64,000 bases of DNA from Nocardia iowensis (GCF_019222765.1 NZ_CP078145.1:1426001-1490000); one strand, 5' to 3'; positions 1 to 8,077 are shown, counted from the stretch's first letter. Program-made: numbers and translations. Notes: generated from the sequence alone by a model not told the origin.

Positions 1-1
1 C

Positions 2-97
2 CCGGATTTCACGACTACGGCGACCGAGGGGGATTCCGATGGTGCGGACCGGATGGCGGTATACCTGGCGATCATGGGGTATGACCTCGTCGGTTGA
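2..97 (+). CDS. C-terminal fragment of an unidentified protein (cut by window edge)
   Basis: An open frame enters from the left edge and ends in TGA at 95-97. The last residues read GADRMAVYLAIMGYDLVG, an amphipathic, protein-like sequence rather than the Arg/Pro-rich text typical of shadow frames in this GC-rich DNA. Only 31 codons are visible and I do not recognise the family. If real, it is co-directional with birA, and its stop overlaps the earliest possible birA start (TTG at 94). That supports placing the birA start further downstream. It could still be a chance open frame. Confidence 0.35.
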   Translation, partial: PDFTTTATEGDSDGADRMAVYLAIMGYDLVG

Positions 98-126
98 GGC
101 ACCGGGCACCGAGTAGCCTGCCGGGT

Positions 127-927
127 GTGCACAGGCCCCCCTTGGATGCAGAGCAGTTGCGGCGCAGTCTCATCGATTCGCCCGAGCTGTCGTTCTTCCA
201 TCACATCGACGTGGTGGAGTCGACCGGGTCCACCAATGCGGACCTGATCGCGCGAGCAGGCGATCCGGACGCCGATCGCGCGGTACTCCTTGCAGAGGCG
301 CAGGAGCAAGGGCGCGGGAGACACGCACGTACCTGGGTCAGTCCGCCGCGGGCGCAGATCTCGATGTCGGTGCTGGTGCGCTTGCCCGGGATCGAGCCCG
401 CGGTGCTCGGCTGGCTGCCGCTGCTCACCGGCATCGCCGTGGTGGACGCACTGCGCGCGACGGCGGGCGTGCACGCGAACCTCAAGTGGCCCAATGATGT
501 GCTGGTCGATGGCCGCAAAGTGGCGGGCATCCTGGCGGAGGTCGCGGCGAGCGGCGAGGTGCCGGCGGTGGTCGTCGGGATGGGGCTGAACGTGAGCCTC
601 ACCGAGACGGAACTGCCGGTGCCGCACGCTATTTCGCTCACGCTGGCCGATGCGGCGGTCACCGACCGCACCCTGCTCGCGCAGGCGATGCTGACCGAAT
701 TCGCCCGCCGTTTCACCGCGTGGCGCGACGCGGGCTGGAAGACGGCCGACCTGGCCGCCGCCTACCGCGAGCGGTGCGCCACGCTCGGCGCGCAAGTCCG
801 TGCCGAACTTCCCGGCGGTCAGACGCTGACCGGCATCGCCACCGATATCGATGACGCGGGACGTCTGCTGATCGGCGACCGTGCCGTGTCGGCGGGTGAT
901 GTAACCCACTTGCGCGCCGAATACTGA
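127..927 (+). CDS. birA: Biotin--[acetyl-CoA-carboxylase] ligase BirA (group I, no DNA-binding domain)
   Basis: This enzyme activates biotin to biotinyl-AMP and transfers it to the lysine of biotin carboxyl carrier domains of acyl-CoA carboxylases in the cytoplasm. Visible motifs are the biotinyl-AMP loop GRGRHART (about residues 62-69), the catalytic KWPNDV (about 120-125) followed by RKVAGIL, and a small C-terminal beta domain ending in SAGDVTHL. There is no N-terminal helix-turn-helix, so it is the mono-functional class. From GTG 127 the protein has 266 residues, the length I recall for the M. tuberculosis enzyme, and begins with the family-like RPPLDAEQL. A TTG at 94 would add 11 unconvincing residues and overlap the upstream reading frame. 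It converges on the desaturase gene, with a long hairpin between them. Confidence 0.95.
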   Translation: MHRPPLDAEQLRRSLIDSPELSFFHHIDVVESTGSTNADLIARAGDPDADRAVLLAEAQEQGRGRHARTWVSPPRAQISMSVLVRLPGIEPAVLGWLPLLTGIAVVDALRATAGVHANLKWPNDVLVDGRKVAGILAEVAASGEVPAVVVGMGLNVSLTETELPVPHAISLTLADAAVTDRTLLAQAMLTEFARRFTAWRDAGWKTADLAAAYRERCATLGAQVRAELPGGQTLTGIATDIDDAGRLLIGDRAVSAGDVTHLRAEY

Positions 928-935
928 AATCGCCT

Positions 936-1013
936 CAGCCGCACACGCTTTGATTTCCCGCACCTGTAGTCACTCGTGAATCACGGTGCGGAAAGTCAAA
1001 ACGTATGCGGCTG
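936..1013. terminator. Long inverted repeat between convergent birA and desaturase genes, probable bidirectional terminator
   Basis: Two 29-nt arms (936-964 and 985-1013) are inverted copies with only four mismatches, all transitions, separated by a 20-nt loop. The outer ends are CAGCCGCA and TGCGGCTG, the inner ends CCCGCACC and GGTGCGG. In RNA from the minus strand (desaturase transcript) three of the four mismatches become G-U pairs, so the stem should be stronger there. No T-run follows on either side, so it would be an actinobacterial-type terminator without a U-tract. It starts 8 bp after the desaturase stop codon. Such a long stem is unusual and could also be a relic of a small mobile repeat. 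Confidence 0.7.
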
Positions 1014-1021
1014 TTGTCAAC

Positions 1022-1975
1022 TCACGCGGGCTGCAGCGCTGCCTTAGCGGCTTCCCTGGCGAACATCCGGTCGCGCTGTTCCTCGAATTTGAGCACGTCT
1101 TGCTCGAGCTTCTCGATGAACACGCCGAGCTCTTCACGCGCCTGCTCGCCGCGCGGCCCGAAGTCGGTGCGCTCGAAGATGTTCCACTGCTTGAGCACCG
1201 GCGCCACCACGTCCTCCAGGTGCTGGCGCAGGTCGTAGATGCCGTGCTTGGCCATCATCACGCTGTTGCGGCGGAAGTTGGGCATGCCCGCGCCCGGCAT
1301 GACGAAGTGGGTCAGGATCTTGGTGATCGCCATCATCGCCTGATCCGGCGCCAGGTCCAGGCCCGCACCGCACAGGGTGCGATAGAAGATCATGTGCAGA
1401 TTCTCGTCGGCGGCGATGCGCTGCAGCATGCGATCGGCGACGGGATCGTTGCACACCCGGCCCGTGTTGCGGTGGGAAACCCGGGTGGCCAGCTCTTGGA
1501 AGGTCACGTAGGCAACGTTTTCCAGGAACCCGCCCCAGTTGTCGGGGGAGTGCGCGCCATTGGTCATGTGGATCATCCGCGCCTCTTCGAGGGCGACCGG
1601 ATCGACGCCGCGGGTGACGACCAGGTAGTCGCGCATCACGATGCCGTGCCGGTTCTCCTCGGCGGTCCAGCGGCCCACCCAGGTACGCCACGCGCCGTCA
1701 GTGGAAAAGTTCTCCGAGATCTCGCGATGGTAGGAGGGCAGATTGTCCTCGGTGAGCAGGTTGGTGATCATCGCGATCTTGGCCACCTCACTCAGCTTCG
1801 ACTGCTCCGGCGCCCAGTCCTGCCCGCCCATCGCGGCGAAATTGCGGCCCTGGTCCCACGGGATGTAGTCGTGCGGGTGCCAGTCCTTCGCCAACGCCAG
1901 GTGCCGGTTCAGATTCTGCTCGGCCACCGGCTCGAGTTCGGTCAGGATTTCCAGCTGAGTCAGATCCTTGGTCAC
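1022..1975 (-). CDS. Acyl-ACP desaturase (DesA-type, soluble di-iron)
   Basis: This is a soluble stearoyl-ACP-desaturase-like enzyme that introduces a double bond into ACP-bound fatty or meromycolic chains using a di-iron centre and ferredoxin-supplied electrons. Both iron-binding signatures are present: EENRH (about residues 106-110) and DENLH (about 190-194), with TEDNLPSYH before the first. The sequence closely follows mycobacterial DesA proteins (HPHDYIPW, GGQDWAPEQSKL, SFQELATR-like FQELATRV). The start is taken as GTG 1975 because GGAGG lies 5 nt upstream, giving 317 residues; a GTG at 1987 would add four. DesA1 versus DesA2 equivalence cannot be decided from sequence alone. In M. tuberculosis the desaturase is not beside birA, so the context is lineage specific. 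Confidence 0.92.
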   Translation of the reverse strand: MTKDLTQLEILTELEPVAEQNLNRHLALAKDWHPHDYIPWDQGRNFAAMGGQDWAPEQSKLSEVAKIAMITNLLTEDNLPSYHREISENFSTDGAWRTWVGRWTAEENRHGIVMRDYLVVTRGVDPVALEEARMIHMTNGAHSPDNWGGFLENVAYVTFQELATRVSHRNTGRVCNDPVADRMLQRIAADENLHMIFYRTLCGAGLDLAPDQAMMAITKILTHFVMPGAGMPNFRRNSVMMAKHGIYDLRQHLEDVVAPVLKQWNIFERTDFGPRGEQAREELGVFIEKLEQDVLKFEEQRDRMFAREAAKAALQPA

Positions 1976-2158
1976 ACATGCCTCCACGGTCGTATTCGGC
2001 GACTTTGTACGAGCAGAGCTGCTTACGGACTACAGCGTCGAGCCAGATCGAGCGGAGAACTCCATGCGCGGTTGCGACACACGCAGGCAGACGATTGTGC
2101 AGCACGACGCGGTTCGGTGTCAGGCATTTCGGCATCTTCACGCGGTAGTGTTCCGGCC

Positions 2159-2707
2159 ATGGGTTATCCGGAGGACGTGCTTGCGCCGGAAGAGCAGCTG
2201 ATTCTTCATCGTCATCCACATTGGAAAATGCTGTTCTGGCCGATCGTGACGCTGATTGTCGGCACCGCGCTCGCCGGTTTCGCCGGGGGACTCGCTTCGC
2301 GCAAAGCTCCCGATGGCACCGCGCGGACGGCACTGCTGATCGCGGTGCTCGTCATCTGGCTGATCATCGTCGGATGGCGTTGTGTCGCACCGATGCTCAG
2401 CTGGAAGTCGACGCATTTCATCATCACCGACCGCCGCGTGCTGGTCCGGCAGGGAGTGCTCACGCACACCGGCATCGACATTCCGATGAGCCGCATTTCC
2501 AGCGTGCAGTTCCGGCACGGGATCTTCGACCGGATGCTCGGCACCGGAACGCTGATCATCGAGTCGTCCTCCTCGGAGCCGCTCGAGTTCGACGACATCC
2601 CGGCCGTGCAGCAGGTGCACGCGTTGCTCTATCACCAAGTCTTCGACGTCGAACAGGCCGGTAACGGCCGGGACGAGCGCTGGGACGAGCGCGGCGACTA
2701 CCGATGA
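2159..2707 (+). CDS. PH domain-containing membrane protein (bacterial PH, YdbS-like)
   Basis: A 182-residue membrane protein with a short N-terminal segment (MGYPEDVLAPEEQLILHRHPHWK), two adjacent transmembrane helices (about 24-46 and 59-80), and a C-terminal bacterial PH domain. The PH domain has the usual TDRRVLVRQGVL...IPMSRISSV pattern. It corresponds in position and character to the PH-domain protein beside birA in mycobacteria (Rv3278c). The function is unknown; bacterial PH domains are generally thought to be membrane-associated scaffolds. The frame stays open far upstream, but that extension is antisense to the desaturase and reads as shadow sequence, so ATG 2159 is the natural start. 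It precedes the two-component genes by 16 bp. Confidence 0.85.
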   Translation: MGYPEDVLAPEEQLILHRHPHWKMLFWPIVTLIVGTALAGFAGGLASRKAPDGTARTALLIAVLVIWLIIVGWRCVAPMLSWKSTHFIITDRRVLVRQGVLTHTGIDIPMSRISSVQFRHGIFDRMLGTGTLIIESSSSEPLEFDDIPAVQQVHALLYHQVFDVEQAGNGRDERWDERGDYR

Positions 2708-2723
2708 ACGTTAACCTGGTCAT

Positions 2724-3401
2724 ATGACGGCCGTACTGCTTGCAGAAGACGACGAGGCGATTGCCGCGCCGTTGTCGCGCGCACTGGGGCGCGAGGGCTA
2801 CTCGGTCACCGTCGAGCGGTTCGGTCCGGCCGTGCTCGAGCGGGCCCTGGAGGGCCATCACGATTTGCTCATCCTCGACCTCGGCCTGCCGGGCATGGAC
2901 GGGCTGGAGGTGTGTCGTCAGGTCCGGGCGCGCGGCGCCGATCTGGCCGTGCTGATGCTCACCGCGCGCACCGACGAGGTCGATTTCGTGGTCGGGCTGG
3001 ATGCGGGCGCCGACGATTACGTCGGTAAGCCGTTCCGGCTCGCCGAGCTGTTGGCCCGGGTGCGAGCGTTGTTGCGGCGCAGCGGAATCGGCGATGACAC
3101 GGTGGAGGTCGGCGGCATCCGGCTCGAGCCCGCCGCGCGGCGGGTGCTGGTGAACGGCGTCGAGATCGGCTTGGCCAACAAGGAGTACGAGCTGCTGAAG
3201 GTGCTGATCGACCGCGCGGGCCAGGTGGTGCCGCGCGAGACCATCCTGCGCGAGGTCTGGGGCGACGCCGAGCTGCGCGGCTCCAAGACGCTGGACATGC
3301 ACATGTCCTGGTTGCGTCGCAAGATCGGTGACGAGGGCCCGATGGCCGAGCGGCGCATCGTCACCGTGCGCGGTGTCGGATTCCGGCTGAACACCGACTG
3401 A
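2724..3401 (+). CDS. OmpR-family two-component response regulator
   Basis: A 225-residue cytoplasmic transcription regulator. The receiver domain spans about 1-115 with acidic pocket AEDDE (7-11), phospho-acceptor Asp52 (LLILDLGLPGMDG), conserved Thr80 and Lys102 (GKPF). A winged-helix DNA-binding domain follows (about 128-222, with RRVLVNG, LANKEYELL and TVRGVGFRL). It lies one base before the sensor kinase gene, so the two form a cognate pair. A possible -10 (TAACCT, 2712-2717) sits only 7 nt before ATG 2724, suggesting a leaderless transcript. The stimulus and target genes are not evident. Confidence 0.93.
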   Translation: MTAVLLAEDDEAIAAPLSRALGREGYSVTVERFGPAVLERALEGHHDLLILDLGLPGMDGLEVCRQVRARGADLAVLMLTARTDEVDFVVGLDAGADDYVGKPFRLAELLARVRALLRRSGIGDDTVEVGGIRLEPAARRVLVNGVEIGLANKEYELLKVLIDRAGQVVPRETILREVWGDAELRGSKTLDMHMSWLRRKIGDEGPMAERRIVTVRGVGFRLNTD

Positions 3402-3402
3402 C

Positions 3403-4710
3403 GTGCGACGCAGAATCCTGCGGTCCATGCTCACCGTGTTGACCCTCACCACGGTGGTGCTCGGGGTGCCGCTGATCTACACGGCCTGGCTGTGGGTGGA
3501 GGACATCACCCGCGACGACCTACAGAGCAAACTCGAACGGATCGCGGCCGCGATCATCGTCCAGGAGCACGGCGACGGCATGGTGCTCGGCGAACTCGAC
3601 ACCCGAGCCGTGGAACCGCTGCTACCGCAGGACGGCAAGCTCACCATCATCTATCCGGCCCCGCACGACAACGCCTCACGCGCGGACGTCGGCGTGGATC
3701 AGGTCTCCGACCCGCTGGTGGAGTCACTGTCGATGGGCACCAAAGGCTCACTCCGCCTGGAGGTGCCCGCCGCGCCGATGCACGCCAGGCAGCGCCAGGC
3801 CGTGGGCGTGGTGGCACTGGCAGTGCTCGCCTCGCTGGGGGCCGCGGTATCGGTCGCGGTGATCACCGCGCGCCGGGTCGCCGATCCGCTGCGCGATGTG
3901 GCGGCCAGGGCGGCCCGGCTGGCCATGGGCGACTTCCGGCCGGATCCGCGCAGGCACGGGATCTCCGAACTCGATCGGGTCTCCGACGTGCTCGACTCGG
4001 CCACCGTCGAGATCGCCGGTCGGCTGCAACGCGAGCACGCTCTGGTGGCGGATGTCTCACACCAACTGCGCAGCCGGCTCACCGCGGTCCGGCTGCGGCT
4101 GGACGAGCTGTCCACGCACGCCGATCCCGAGGTGGTGCACGAGGCCGAGGAGGCCATGGCGCAGGTGGATCGGCTCACCGAGGCGATCGACGACCTGGTC
4201 CGCGCCTCCCGCGACGAGGATGCCGCCGATCTCGATCCGGTGCCGGTGATGGAGGAACTGCGCGGTGTCGTGGCCGAGTGGACGCATCCGTTCAGCGAGG
4301 CGGGCCGCGAGCTGACGCTCACCGGGGACGAGTCGTTGCTGGCGCCGATCACCGGATCGCGCCTGCGCGAGGCGGTCGCGGTGCTCGTGGACAACGCGCT
4401 CATGCACGGCGGCGGGACCTGCACGGTGTCGGTGCGCACCGTGCGACCCGGGGTCGATCGGGAACCCCTGGTGTGTGTGGAGGTCGCCGACGAAGGCGAC
4501 GGGGTGCGTGACGAACTCGCGCCGCACATCTTCGACCGCGGCTTCTCCGCGGGCGGCTCGACCGGGGTCGGGCTGGCGCTGGCCCGAGCGCTGGTGGAGG
4601 CCGACGGCGGGCGGCTCGAATTGCAGCGGCGCAGGCCCGCGCTGTTCGCGGTGTTCCTCGGCTCGTCCGCGTCGCGCTCGCAGAATTCGGTGGTCGCGGA
4701 GCCGCGCTGA
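3403..4710 (+). CDS. Sensor histidine kinase (HAMP, HisKA, HATPase)
   Basis: A 435-residue membrane kinase paired with the preceding regulator. Helix 1 (about 10-31) and helix 2 (about 133-156) flank a roughly 100-residue extracytoplasmic sensor region. A HAMP segment follows, then the H-box with phospho-acceptor His220 (ADVSHQLRSRL). The ATPase domain has the N-box VDNALMHGGG (about 329-338) and a G-box with GVGLALARAL near the C-terminus. It starts at GTG 3403, one base after the regulator stop, implying translational coupling. The first base of its stop region lies in a hairpin shared with the convergent gtrA gene. The ligand is unknown. Confidence 0.93.
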   Translation: MRRRILRSMLTVLTLTTVVLGVPLIYTAWLWVEDITRDDLQSKLERIAAAIIVQEHGDGMVLGELDTRAVEPLLPQDGKLTIIYPAPHDNASRADVGVDQVSDPLVESLSMGTKGSLRLEVPAAPMHARQRQAVGVVALAVLASLGAAVSVAVITARRVADPLRDVAARAARLAMGDFRPDPRRHGISELDRVSDVLDSATVEIAGRLQREHALVADVSHQLRSRLTAVRLRLDELSTHADPEVVHEAEEAMAQVDRLTEAIDDLVRASRDEDAADLDPVPVMEELRGVVAEWTHPFSEAGRELTLTGDESLLAPITGSRLREAVAVLVDNALMHGGGTCTVSVRTVRPGVDREPLVCVEVADEGDGVRDELAPHIFDRGFSAGGSTGVGLALARALVEADGGRLELQRRRPALFAVFLGSSASRSQNSVVAEPR

Positions 4711-4730
4711 GCGAAGCGCTCAGTTGCGGC
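4701..4730. terminator. Compact hairpin over the convergent stop codons of the kinase and gtrA genes
   Basis: Inner arms CTGAGCG (4707-4713) and CGCTCAG (4717-4723) enclose a 3-nt loop. Outer arms GCCGC (4701-4705) and GCGGC (4726-4730) extend the stem with a small internal loop. Both stop codons lie inside it. There is no T-run, so terminator function is inferred from position and stem strength. Confidence 0.5.
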
Positions 4731-5259
4731 CGAATTCCTCTTCGACCAGGTCTTCGAATTCGGCGGCGATTTCGTTCATCTCATCGGGAAACACCCAGCG
4801 GCGCATCGCCCAGAACCGGAACGCCATCTGCAGCAAATTGCCGATGACGAAGGCGCTGATGAAGTCCGCGATGTTCTCGACGGTGAAGCTCACGTCGGGC
4901 TGGCGCAGATCGAAGACGTAGCTCGAGATCCACAGCGGGATAAAGGCGAGAACCACGCCGACGCCGCTGACCGCGAAGAAAAGCAAGGCCTCGTGATGCC
5001 GTTCCCGGCCACCCCGGTTCCGGAACGACCATTCGCGATTCAGGATGTAGGACGCGATAACCGCGATGACACCCGAGATGATCTTCGCGGTGACCGGCTT
5101 CTCGGAAAGTACCGTCCATTTCAGCGCGTAGAAGATGCCGCTATCGATCACAAATGTGGTCGCGCCGACGATGGCGAACTTGATCAGTTCCCGATGCCGG
5201 AGCGCGATCCTCGCGAGAGGCTTGGGAAGGACGCTCACCACGTCGTCGACGAATGACAC
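4720..5259 (-). CDS. GtrA family membrane protein
   Basis: A small polytopic membrane protein of the GtrA/DPMS3 type, a family linked to moving or flipping polyprenyl-linked sugars for cell-wall or surface glycan modification. Hydrophobic segments carry the family signatures FAIVGATTFVID, YILNREWSF and FRFWAMRRWVF. The C-terminus is acidic (EFEDLVEEEFGRN). The open frame extends upstream to 5433, but that part is Arg/Pro-rich and overlaps the purK promoter. GTG 5259 gives 179 residues beginning SFVDDVVSVLPKPL, like the mycobacterial neighbour of purK (Rv3277). It diverges from purK. Confidence 0.85.
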   Translation of the reverse strand: MSFVDDVVSVLPKPLARIALRHRELIKFAIVGATTFVIDSGIFYALKWTVLSEKPVTAKIISGVIAVIASYILNREWSFRNRGGRERHHEALLFFAVSGVGVVLAFIPLWISSYVFDLRQPDVSFTVENIADFISAFVIGNLLQMAFRFWAMRRWVFPDEMNEIAAEFEDLVEEEFGRN

Positions 5260-5370
5260 GCGGCCGAGTGTACCGGTACGCGGTCGGCCTGCCCGCGCTC
5301 GTCCGAGCGCACGCGGGGTCGAACGGACGCCTGCTGGCCGCGCCCGCCTGGGGGCATTCGCGCCGGACAT

Positions 5371-5382
5371 GACAATATTGTC
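5371..5382. promoter_or_regulatory. Perfect 12-bp palindrome at the purK 5' end
   Basis: GACAATATTGTC is a perfect palindrome between the divergent gtrA and purK genes. It contains a -10-like TATTGT (5376-5381) six nucleotides before GTG 5387, so it may combine a purK promoter for a leaderless mRNA with an operator. No regulator can be assigned. Confidence 0.4.
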
Positions 5383-5386
5383 CGAC

Positions 5387-6592
5387 GTGAGCAGCGCTCG
5401 TTCCTTCGATCCTTCCGCTATGCCCACCGTCACAATGATCGGTGGCGGTCAACTAGCGCGCATGACGCATCAGGCGGCCATCGCGCTCGGCCAGCGGCTA
5501 CGGGTACTCGCCGAGAACCCCGACGACCCGGCCGCACAGGTCAGCCCCGAGGTCGTGCTCGGTAGTCACACCGATCTGACGGCGCTGCGTAAGGCCGCCA
5601 TCGGGTCGCACGCGCTGACCTTCGACCACGAGGGCGTGCCGACCGAGCATCTGGCGGCGCTGGTCGCCGAGGGCGTGAACGTGCAGCCGCCGCCGAGTGC
5701 GCTGGTCTTCGCGCAGGACAAGCTGGCGATGCGCGTCAAGCTGTCCGAGCTCGGCCTGCCGGTGCCCGCGTTCGCGCCGGTCGCCGCGGTGGCCGACGCG
5801 GTGCGGTTCGGCGAGGAGCACGGCTGGCGGATCGTGCTCAAGGCGGTGCGTGGCGGTTACGACGGACGCGGCGTCTGGATGCCGGAGTCGGCCGACGAGG
5901 CCACGGCGATCGTGGCCGAACAACTCGCGCACGGCGGGCAACTGCTCGTCGAGGCGAAGGTGGATCTGAAGCGTGAGCTCTCGGCGATGGTGGCGCGCTC
6001 GCCGTTCGGGCAGGCCGCGACCTGGCCGGTGGTACAGACCGTGCAGCGCAACGGTCAGTGCGCCGTGGTGATCGCGCCCGCGCCGGACCTCGACGACGAT
6101 CTGGCCGCGGCAGCCGAGACGCTGGCGCTGAACCTGGCCAGGGAACTCGGCGTGGTCGGCGCGATGGCGGTGGAACTGTTCGAGACCCACGACGGCACGC
6201 TGCTGGTGAACGAGCTGGCGATGCGCCCGCACAACTCCGGGCACTGGGGCATGGACGGCGCCCGCACCGGGCAGTTCGAACAGCACCTGCGCGCTGTCCT
6301 GGACTACCCGCTCGGCGACACCAGTCCGCTGGCCCCCGTCACCGTGATGGCCAATATTCTCGGCGCGGCCGAGGCGCCCGCGATGTCGATGGACGAGCGG
6401 CTGCACCACCTGTTCGCGCGGATGCCCGACGCCAAGGTGCACATGTACGGCAAGGGTGAACGCCGGGACCGCAAGATCGGGCACGTCAACATTCTCGGTG
6501 ACGAGGTCGCCGCGGTGCGGGAAAAGGCTGAGCGGGCGGCGCATTGGATGTCGCACGCGGTATGGACCGACGGATGGGATCCCCATCAGTGA
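5387..6592 (+). CDS. purK: N5-carboxyaminoimidazole ribonucleotide synthase PurK
   Basis: An ATP-grasp enzyme of de novo purine synthesis that carboxylates AIR to N5-CAIR with ATP and bicarbonate. The N-terminal nucleotide-binding motif is MIGGGQLARM, followed by TFDHE, the ATP-grasp core KAVRGGYDGRG, the LVEAKVDLKRELS segment and the metal-site region LVNELAMRPHNSGHW. The sequence tracks the mycobacterial PurK almost end to end. Start choice is uncertain: GTG 5387 (401 residues) is preferred because a 12-bp palindrome with a -10-like hexamer lies just upstream. ATG 5369 (407 residues) and ATG 5420 (390 residues) are alternatives, and none has a good Shine-Dalgarno sequence. It is followed by purE after 18 bp. 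Confidence 0.95.
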   Translation: MSSARSFDPSAMPTVTMIGGGQLARMTHQAAIALGQRLRVLAENPDDPAAQVSPEVVLGSHTDLTALRKAAIGSHALTFDHEGVPTEHLAALVAEGVNVQPPPSALVFAQDKLAMRVKLSELGLPVPAFAPVAAVADAVRFGEEHGWRIVLKAVRGGYDGRGVWMPESADEATAIVAEQLAHGGQLLVEAKVDLKRELSAMVARSPFGQAATWPVVQTVQRNGQCAVVIAPAPDLDDDLAAAAETLALNLARELGVVGAMAVELFETHDGTLLVNELAMRPHNSGHWGMDGARTGQFEQHLRAVLDYPLGDTSPLAPVTVMANILGAAEAPAMSMDERLHHLFARMPDAKVHMYGKGERRDRKIGHVNILGDEVAAVREKAERAAHWMSHAVWTDGWDPHQ

Positions 6593-6610
6593 GCGAAGCG
6601 AGGCGCGGGA

Positions 6611-7111
6611 ATGAGTAACCCACAGGTCGGCCTGATCATGGGCAGCGACTCCGACTGGCCGACCATGGAAGCCGCCGCGGAAGCGCTGGCGGAGTTCGGC
6701 ATTCGCTTCGAGGTCGGCGTCGTCTCGGCGCACCGCACCCCCCAGCGCATGCTCGACTACGCTCGCGAGGCCGCGGGCCGCGGCCTCCAGGTCATCATCG
6801 CGGGCGCGGGCGGCGCCGCCCACCTCCCCGGCATGGTCGCCTCGGCCACCGCCCTCCCGGTCATCGGCGTCCCCGTCCCCCTCAAATACCTCGACGGCAT
6901 GGACTCCCTGCTCTCCATCGTCCAAATGCCCGCCGGCGTCCCCGTCGCCACCGTTTCCATCGGCGGCGCCCGCAACGCAGGCCTGCTGGCGGTCCGCATC
7001 CTCGCCGCCCACGACCCCACCCTGCGCACCCGCATGGAACAGTTCCAGACAGGCCTGGAGAAAATGGTCCTGGAAAAGGACAACGCCCTGCGCACCAAAC
7101 TCCTCGGCTAA
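6611..7111 (+). CDS. purE: N5-carboxyaminoimidazole ribonucleotide mutase PurE
   Basis: This enzyme converts N5-CAIR, the PurK product, to 4-carboxy-AIR. The 166 residues show the class I PurE motifs: [13 protein letters not shown] at the N-terminus, VVSAHRTP (active-site His about 44), [12 protein letters not shown] and [15 protein letters not shown]. It is co-transcribed with purK (18-bp gap, GCGGGA just before the ATG). A weak AGCCTC/GAGGCT hairpin at 7137-7161 could end the transcript. Confidence 0.97.
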   Translation: MSNPQVGLIMGSDSDWPTMEAAAEALAEFGIRFEVGVVSAHRTPQRMLDYAREAAGRGLQVIIAGAGGAAHLPGMVASATALPVIGVPVPLKYLDGMDSLLSIVQMPAGVPVATVSIGGARNAGLLAVRILAAHDPTLRTRMEQFQTGLEKMVLEKDNALRTKLLG

Positions 7112-7261
7112 CTCTCCGCCGCTGTTGATCTCACAGAGCCTCCGTACGGTTCACCGAGGCTACAAGCCCTGTGGACCGTATGAACTCGCTGTGCGACCTG
7201 CGCGAGAACGCATCGCCGTGGGCTGGCCCGGAGTGCTCGCGGGTCTCGCTACGGTGGGCGG

Positions 7262-7945
7262 GTGACTACTGGCGACACACGCCCGCGCAGCGGGGACGAC
7301 AACACGCAGTTTCGGCTGACAGTTGTCGATCAGGCGTTGCGGTTGTTTGCCGAGAAGGGGTACGAGGCGACGACTGTCGACGAGATCGCGGAGGCGGCGG
7401 GGATTTCCCGGCGGACATTCTTTCGGCAGTTCCGGTCGAAAGAGGATGTGATCTTCGCCGATCACGAGTCGCAGTTGGCGCAGGCGGCGGCGTTTCTCGC
7501 GGGGTCGCGGGCAGATCCGTGGGAGACGGTCTGCGAAGCCGTGGTTCAGGTGTTCGAGCGGTTCGCCCAGTGGCGGGAGATCGCGGCGCGGCGGTATCAG
7601 GTGGTGCGCCGGGTGCCCGCGCTGCGCGAGCGGGAGATCGTGACGGTGTTCCGGTACGAGCGGCTGTTCACCGATTATCTGCGCGATCAATTGCCCGAGG
7701 TGCCGGATCTGGCGCGGGTGCAGTACACCGCCGCGGTCACCGCGACGCACAACTATCTGCTGCGCCGGATGGTGCGCGGCGAGTCCGACGCCGGTGCGGC
7801 CGATCTGCGCGTGGAACTCGCGGCGATTCCGCGCGGCACCGGACGGCGTCCCGGCGCCGATGAACTGGTGGTCGCGGTGTTTCCGCGGGATACCCCACCC
7901 CGGCAGGTCGCCGATCTGGTGGCACGCAAACTCGGTAGTCTTTGA
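7262..7945 (+). CDS. TetR family transcriptional regulator upstream of fadE25
   Basis: A 227-residue one-component regulator. The N-terminal helix-turn-helix (about residues 20-66) has the usual TetR pattern ALRLFAEKGYEATTVDEIAEAAGISRRTFFRQF; the C-terminal part is the variable ligand-binding domain, rich in Arg and Glu. It starts at GTG 7262. It lies between purE and fadE25, which I recall as adjacent in M. tuberculosis, so this position appears to be a lineage-specific arrangement. Two near-identical palindromes follow it upstream of fadE25. The parsimonious reading is that it controls fadE25 in response to an acyl-CoA, but no ligand is visible in the sequence. Confidence 0.9.
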   Translation: MTTGDTRPRSGDDNTQFRLTVVDQALRLFAEKGYEATTVDEIAEAAGISRRTFFRQFRSKEDVIFADHESQLAQAAAFLAGSRADPWETVCEAVVQVFERFAQWREIAARRYQVVRRVPALREREIVTVFRYERLFTDYLRDQLPEVPDLARVQYTAAVTATHNYLLRRMVRGESDAGAADLRVELAAIPRGTGRRPGADELVVAVFPRDTPPRQVADLVARKLGSL

Positions 7946-7967
7946 TCTAGGTCAAGTGCGACCAATC

Positions 7968-7982
7968 TGACACTGAGTGCCA
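7968..7982. promoter_or_regulatory. Upstream operator-like palindrome of fadE25
   Basis: TGACACTGAGTGCCA is a near-perfect dyad (arms GACACT/AGTGCC around one base, one mismatch). It repeats 66 bp downstream as a perfect dyad, which argues for a specific protein-binding site. Confidence 0.6.
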
Positions 7983-8033
7983 GGAAGTATCCGCATGTAG
8001 CGGGCATTCCTGGGCGTATACTCAAGAACGGTG

Positions 8034-8048
8034 TGGCACTGAGTGCCG
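8034..8048. promoter_or_regulatory. Downstream operator-like palindrome of fadE25
   Basis: The core GGCACT-g-AGTGCC (8035-8047) is a perfect 6+1+6 dyad. It lies 12 bp after a possible -10 hexamer (TATACT, 8018-8023) and 30 bp before the fadE25 ATG, a position suited to repression. Confidence 0.65.
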
Positions 8049-8077
8049 ACATGTACCGACGACCAGGAGTGAGCCCC

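Noticed and set aside
986..2158. A very long plus-strand open frame running into the PH-domain gene, suggesting a 573-residue protein
   Set aside because: This part is antisense to the well-supported desaturase gene and its sequence is His/Arg/Leu-rich without any domain. Only the part from ATG 2159 is a real protein.
7137..7161. AGCCTC/GAGGCT hairpin after purE as a confirmed terminator
   Set aside because: Only 6 bp with a 13-nt loop and no T-run; too weak to list as a feature on its own.
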